Positions 61,531 to 64,000 of a stretch of DNA of 64,000 nucleotides are shown here, piece by piece; within the stretch, counting starts at the first letter, position 1; each line of letters begins with the position of its first letter. The stretch comes from Pseudomonas mandelii (GTDB lineage Bacteria; Pseudomonadota; Gammaproteobacteria; Pseudomonadales; Pseudomonadaceae), in assembly GCF_024138395.1 (NCBI RefSeq), contig NZ_JAMYDU010000003.1, forward strand, positions 124,001-188,000, given 5' to 3'. Below the pieces are notes generated by a model, which saw only the letters and a program-made list of their open reading frames with translations, was not told the DNA's origin and made no database searches. The translations under genes were made by a program, and so were the position numbers.

Positions 61531-62315
61531 CCGATAAAAACCGCGACGCTTATTACTGGCGTCTGCTGGCCACTGCCGCAAGCTTCACCCTGTTCGGGTT
61601 GGGCGGGCTTTGCCTGCGACTGGTGGTGTTCCCGCTGTTGAGCTGCCTGCCGGGAGACGCCCAGGCCCATCGTCAGCGGGCACGACAGACAGTCAGCCGG
61701 TGTTTCTGGTTTTTCATTCGTTTCATGGCTCGCAGCGGCGTCCTGACCTATGACATTCAAGGGGCGGAAAAGCTCGGACGACCAGGCCAGATGATCGTCG
61801 CCAATCACCCCTCGCTGATCGATGTGGTGTTTTTGATCGGCCTGGTGGGCCACGCCAACTGCGTGGTCAAGAAAAGCCTCTGGGAAAATCCGTTCACCCG
61901 CAGTCCGTTACGCCGCACCGATTACATCAGCAACGATGGCAGCATGGATATGCTCGACGCCGCTGCCGACGCACTGAAAAGCGGTCAGACCCTGATCATT
62001 TTTCCCGAGGGCACACGCACCCAACCCGGTAAACCGCCGGCCTTTCATCGGGGGGGCGCGGCAATCGCCCTGCGCGGTGCGAGAATCCTCACCCCGGTGA
62101 TCATCAAGGTCAATCCGACCACATTGACCAAGGCCGAACCTTGGTATCGGATTCCCAAACGCCGCGTGCACTTCAGTTTTCGTGTCGGGGCCGATATAGA
62201 CCCACAGGCCTTCGCTGCGCTGGGTGCTGCACCTCAAGCCTCGCGCAAGCTCAACGACTATTTGCACTCTTACTTTATCAAGGAGCTCGCCGAAGATGAG
62301 CGATCTGCACACTAA
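61506..62315 (+). CDS. 1-acyl-glycerol-phosphate-type acyltransferase
   Basis: The ATG at 61506, inside the end of the previous gene, gives 269 residues. A membrane segment (ATAASFTLFGLGGLCLRLVV) is at about 22-41. The PlsC motifs are NHPSLID at 100-106 (catalytic His, Asp) and FPEGTRTQ near 165. In aryl-polyene operons such an enzyme is thought to attach the polyene to a lipid anchor or to supply acyl chains. It acts at the inner membrane. The end overlaps the first acyl carrier protein gene by 20 bases. Confidence 0.85.
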   Translation: MDLATQPVTDKNRDAYYWRLLATAASFTLFGLGGLCLRLVVFPLLSCLPGDAQAHRQRARQTVSRCFWFFIRFMARSGVLTYDIQGAEKLGRPGQMIVANHPSLIDVVFLIGLVGHANCVVKKSLWENPFTRSPLRRTDYISNDGSMDMLDAAADALKSGQTLIIFPEGTRTQPGKPPAFHRGGAAIALRGARILTPVIIKVNPTTLTKAEPWYRIPKRRVHFSFRVGADIDPQAFAALGAAPQASRKLNDYLHSYFIKELAEDERSAH

Positions 62316-62571
62316 TAGCCTGATGCTGGAAATCAAAGAATTGATCATCGAAGCCCTGGGCCTCGAAGACATCAGCGTCGATGATATCGGCGATGAGCAA
62401 ACGCTGTTCGGCGAAGGCCTGGGCCTGGACTCTGTAGACGCCCTGGAACTCGGCTTGGCGATTCAGAAAAAGTACGGCATCAAAATCGATGCCGACGCCA
62501 AGGACACCCGTAATCACTTCACCAACGTGGCGAGCCTTGCGGCGTTCGTCACTGCAAAACAGGCAGCTTGA
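62296..62571 (+). CDS. Acyl carrier protein 1 of the polyene-like operon
   Basis: The ATG at 62296 has AAGGAG ten bases upstream and gives 91 residues. The phosphopantetheine serine is Ser46 in GLGLDSVDALELG. It is acidic and helical as expected. It is distinct from the fatty-acid AcpP in having a GL rather than AD before DS. It carries growing or starter chains in the operon's pathway. Confidence 0.92.
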   Translation: MSDLHTNSLMLEIKELIIEALGLEDISVDDIGDEQTLFGEGLGLDSVDALELGLAIQKKYGIKIDADAKDTRNHFTNVASLAAFVTAKQAA

Positions 62572-62580
62572 GACCGGACC

Positions 62581-62835
62581 ATGCAAACTCGTGACGATAT
62601 TTTCAATACCCTGCGCGATGCTCTGGTCGAACTCTTCGAGCTGGAGCCCGAGCGCATCAGTCTGGGGTCCAACCTGTACCAGGATCTGGAAATCGATAGC
62701 ATCGATGCGGTCGACCTGATCGATCACATCAAACGCCAGACCGGCAAGAAAATCGCTGCCGAAGAATTCAAATCGGTGCGTACCGTCAGCGACGTGGTCG
62801 AGGCGGTCTACCGTCTGGTTCAACCCGCCGCATGA
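62581..62835 (+). CDS. Acyl carrier protein 2 of the polyene-like operon
   Basis: The 84-residue protein has the attachment site at Ser40 in DLEIDSIDAVDLID. It starts nine bases after the first carrier gene and ends in a four-base overlap with the next. Two dissimilar carrier proteins side by side are a hallmark of aryl-polyene clusters, where one handles priming by the AMP ligase and the other elongation. Confidence 0.92.
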   Translation: MQTRDDIFNTLRDALVELFELEPERISLGSNLYQDLEIDSIDAVDLIDHIKRQTGKKIAAEEFKSVRTVSDVVEAVYRLVQPAA

Positions 62836-63377
62836 GCCGACTGATCGGCCTGGGCCTGCTGCTGGCAGGCCTGTTGTACCCCTTTGCGGTGTATTTCGGC
62901 ATGGAGCATTTTGCCCCGTGGCAGTTCGGTCTGCTGCTCGGCAGCCTGTGGCTGGCACGGGCGCTGACCGGCGAGCGGCGCCCCGGCAGCCTGTGGATGG
63001 CCGCGGTCGCCATCGGGTTCTGCCTGCTGCTGGCGCTGTTCGACAGCCCGGTGCTGCTGCGCTGGTACCCGGTGCTGATCAGCGCCTTCATGTTGGTGCT
63101 GTTCGGCCTGAGCCTGAAATACGGCCCGCCGATGATCGAACGCCTGGCCCGTCTGCGAGAACCGGAATTACCGGCCAGGGCTATTCGCTACACCCGCCAG
63201 GTGACGATTGCCTGGAGCGTGTTTTTTCTCTGCAACGGCTTGTGCGCCGCCGCCCTGACCCTTTGGGCGCCGCTGAGTTGGTGGATGTTGTACACCGGCC
63301 TGATCTCCTATGGATTGATCGGCCTGATGTTTGCCATTGAATGGCTGATACGACAACGGGTAAGAGGCCGCCCATGA
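62832..63377 (+). CDS. COG4648-like membrane protein of the polyene-like operon
   Basis: The 181-residue protein has about five hydrophobic segments (GLGLLLAGLLYPFAVYFG, FGLLLGSLWLARAL, AAVAIGFCLLLALF, VLISAFMLVLFGLSL, then ALTLWAPLSWWMLYTGLISYG) and conserved charged loops (YGPPMIERLARLREPELP). Proteins of this kind occur between carrier protein and AMP-ligase genes in polyene clusters. Function is not established. It has four-base overlaps on both sides. Confidence 0.8.
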   Translation: MSRLIGLGLLLAGLLYPFAVYFGMEHFAPWQFGLLLGSLWLARALTGERRPGSLWMAAVAIGFCLLLALFDSPVLLRWYPVLISAFMLVLFGLSLKYGPPMIERLARLREPELPARAIRYTRQVTIAWSVFFLCNGLCAAALTLWAPLSWWMLYTGLISYGLIGLMFAIEWLIRQRVRGRP

Positions 63378-64000
63378 ATTGGATAACACTTGAGCAACTG
63401 TTGCTCAAGGCTCAGCCTGACCGGGCCGTGACGGCCGAACCGGCATTGAATCACGCGCAATTGTGCGAACAGGCCCTGAGTCTGGCTGCCGGCCTGCAAG
63501 CGCAGGGGGTACAGCGTATCGCCGTGCACCTTGAAGACGCCGCCGACCTGGCCATTGCCCTGCTCGGCGCCTGGCGTGCCGGGGTCAGCGTACTGCTGCC
63601 CGCCGACCTGCAAGCGCAGACTCGCCAGCGCTGGTCGACCGAGGTCGATCTGTGGCTGACCGATCAGGCCGACGATGCGCACCTGAGCGATTATCAGCAT
63701 CCACCACTGACGGCCAGCCCGCTGGACCTGGATCGCTGTCAGCTGAGCCTGTGCACCTCCGGCTCCAGTGGCGAACCCAAGCGCATCGACAAAACCCTGC
63801 GCCAACTGGCCAATGAAGTCGAAGCGCTGGAGCACCTGTGGGGCGCGGATCTGGGCGAGGCCTGCATCATCGGCAGCGTCGCCACCCAGCACATCTACGG
63901 GTTGCTGTTCCGGGTGCTGTGGCCGCTGTGCGCCGGGCGCTCATTCGTGCGCAAGCAACTGGCCTTCCCGGAAGACCTGCAACGCGCCAGCCGCGTACAC
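63374..64000 (+). CDS. AMP-dependent acyl/aryl ligase, N-terminal 209 residues, cut by the window edge
   Basis: The ATG at 63374 overlaps the previous stop (ATGA). The frame is open to the end of the window. [15 protein letters not shown] at about 127-140 is the phosphate-binding loop of adenylate-forming enzymes. In aryl-polyene pathways this ligase activates a hydroxybenzoate-type starter and loads it on a carrier protein. The substrate pocket and C-terminal domain lie outside the window. Confidence 0.85.
   Translation, partial: MNWITLEQLLLKAQPDRAVTAEPALNHAQLCEQALSLAAGLQAQGVQRIAVHLEDAADLAIALLGAWRAGVSVLLPADLQAQTRQRWSTEVDLWLTDQADDAHLSDYQHPPLTASPLDLDRCQLSLCTSGSSGEPKRIDKTLRQLANEVEALEHLWGADLGEACIIGSVATQHIYGLLFRVLWPLCAGRSFVRKQLAFPEDLQRASRVH

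Overview
The window reads as a Pseudomonas chromosome of the P. fluorescens group. This rests on high GC, dense REP/REPIN palindromes between genes, and a gene order that, from memory of the P. aeruginosa PAO1 map, follows PA5001 to about PA5028 with insertions. No database search was possible, so names rest on recognised motifs, lengths and gene order.

Positions 1-15,000 hold the lipopolysaccharide core locus, on the minus strand and mostly joined by 1-17 nt overlaps. In transcription order it runs waaF, waaC, waaG, waaP, wapP, wapQ, a protein with two kinase-like domains, then (after a repeat-rich gap carrying one frameshifted plus-strand gene of unknown function) a carbamoyltransferase (wapO), wapH, mig-14, dnpA, a DUF6625-like gene and the start of ssg. 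The products build, phosphorylate and carbamoylate the inner core. Upstream lie glnE (minus) and the divergent aceE-aceF operon, whose promoter region has two HexR-like palindromes. A PhoD-like phosphatase, the c-di-GMP phosphodiesterase dipA, msrA and rlmJ follow.

Positions 30,000-39,000 are accessory DNA. A small DUF6124/DUF3077-like gene has a highly structured RNA-like leader. A type VI secretion effector island follows: vgrG, a DUF4123 adaptor gene, rhs with an RNase A-like toxin tip, an intact CdiI_2-like immunity gene, and a second immunity paralogue broken by a one-base frameshift. Next are divergent putP/putA with an array of PutA-type operators, a DmdC-like acyl-CoA dehydrogenase, two chemotaxis receptors flanking zapA and a zapB-like gene, then cvrA, mscK, selO, a truncated HigA-like protein, a frameshifted trxC and a ParA-like ATPase.

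From 60,805 to the end is the start of an operon resembling aryl-polyene clusters: ketosynthase-like protein, acyltransferase, two acyl carrier proteins, a COG4648-like membrane protein and an AMP ligase cut by the window edge. Three genes (near 7,385, 31,090 and 59,467) carry small frameshifts, each repairable by adding one base. They may be real decay, phase variation or consensus errors. No tRNA, rRNA, CRISPR array or complete insertion sequence was seen.
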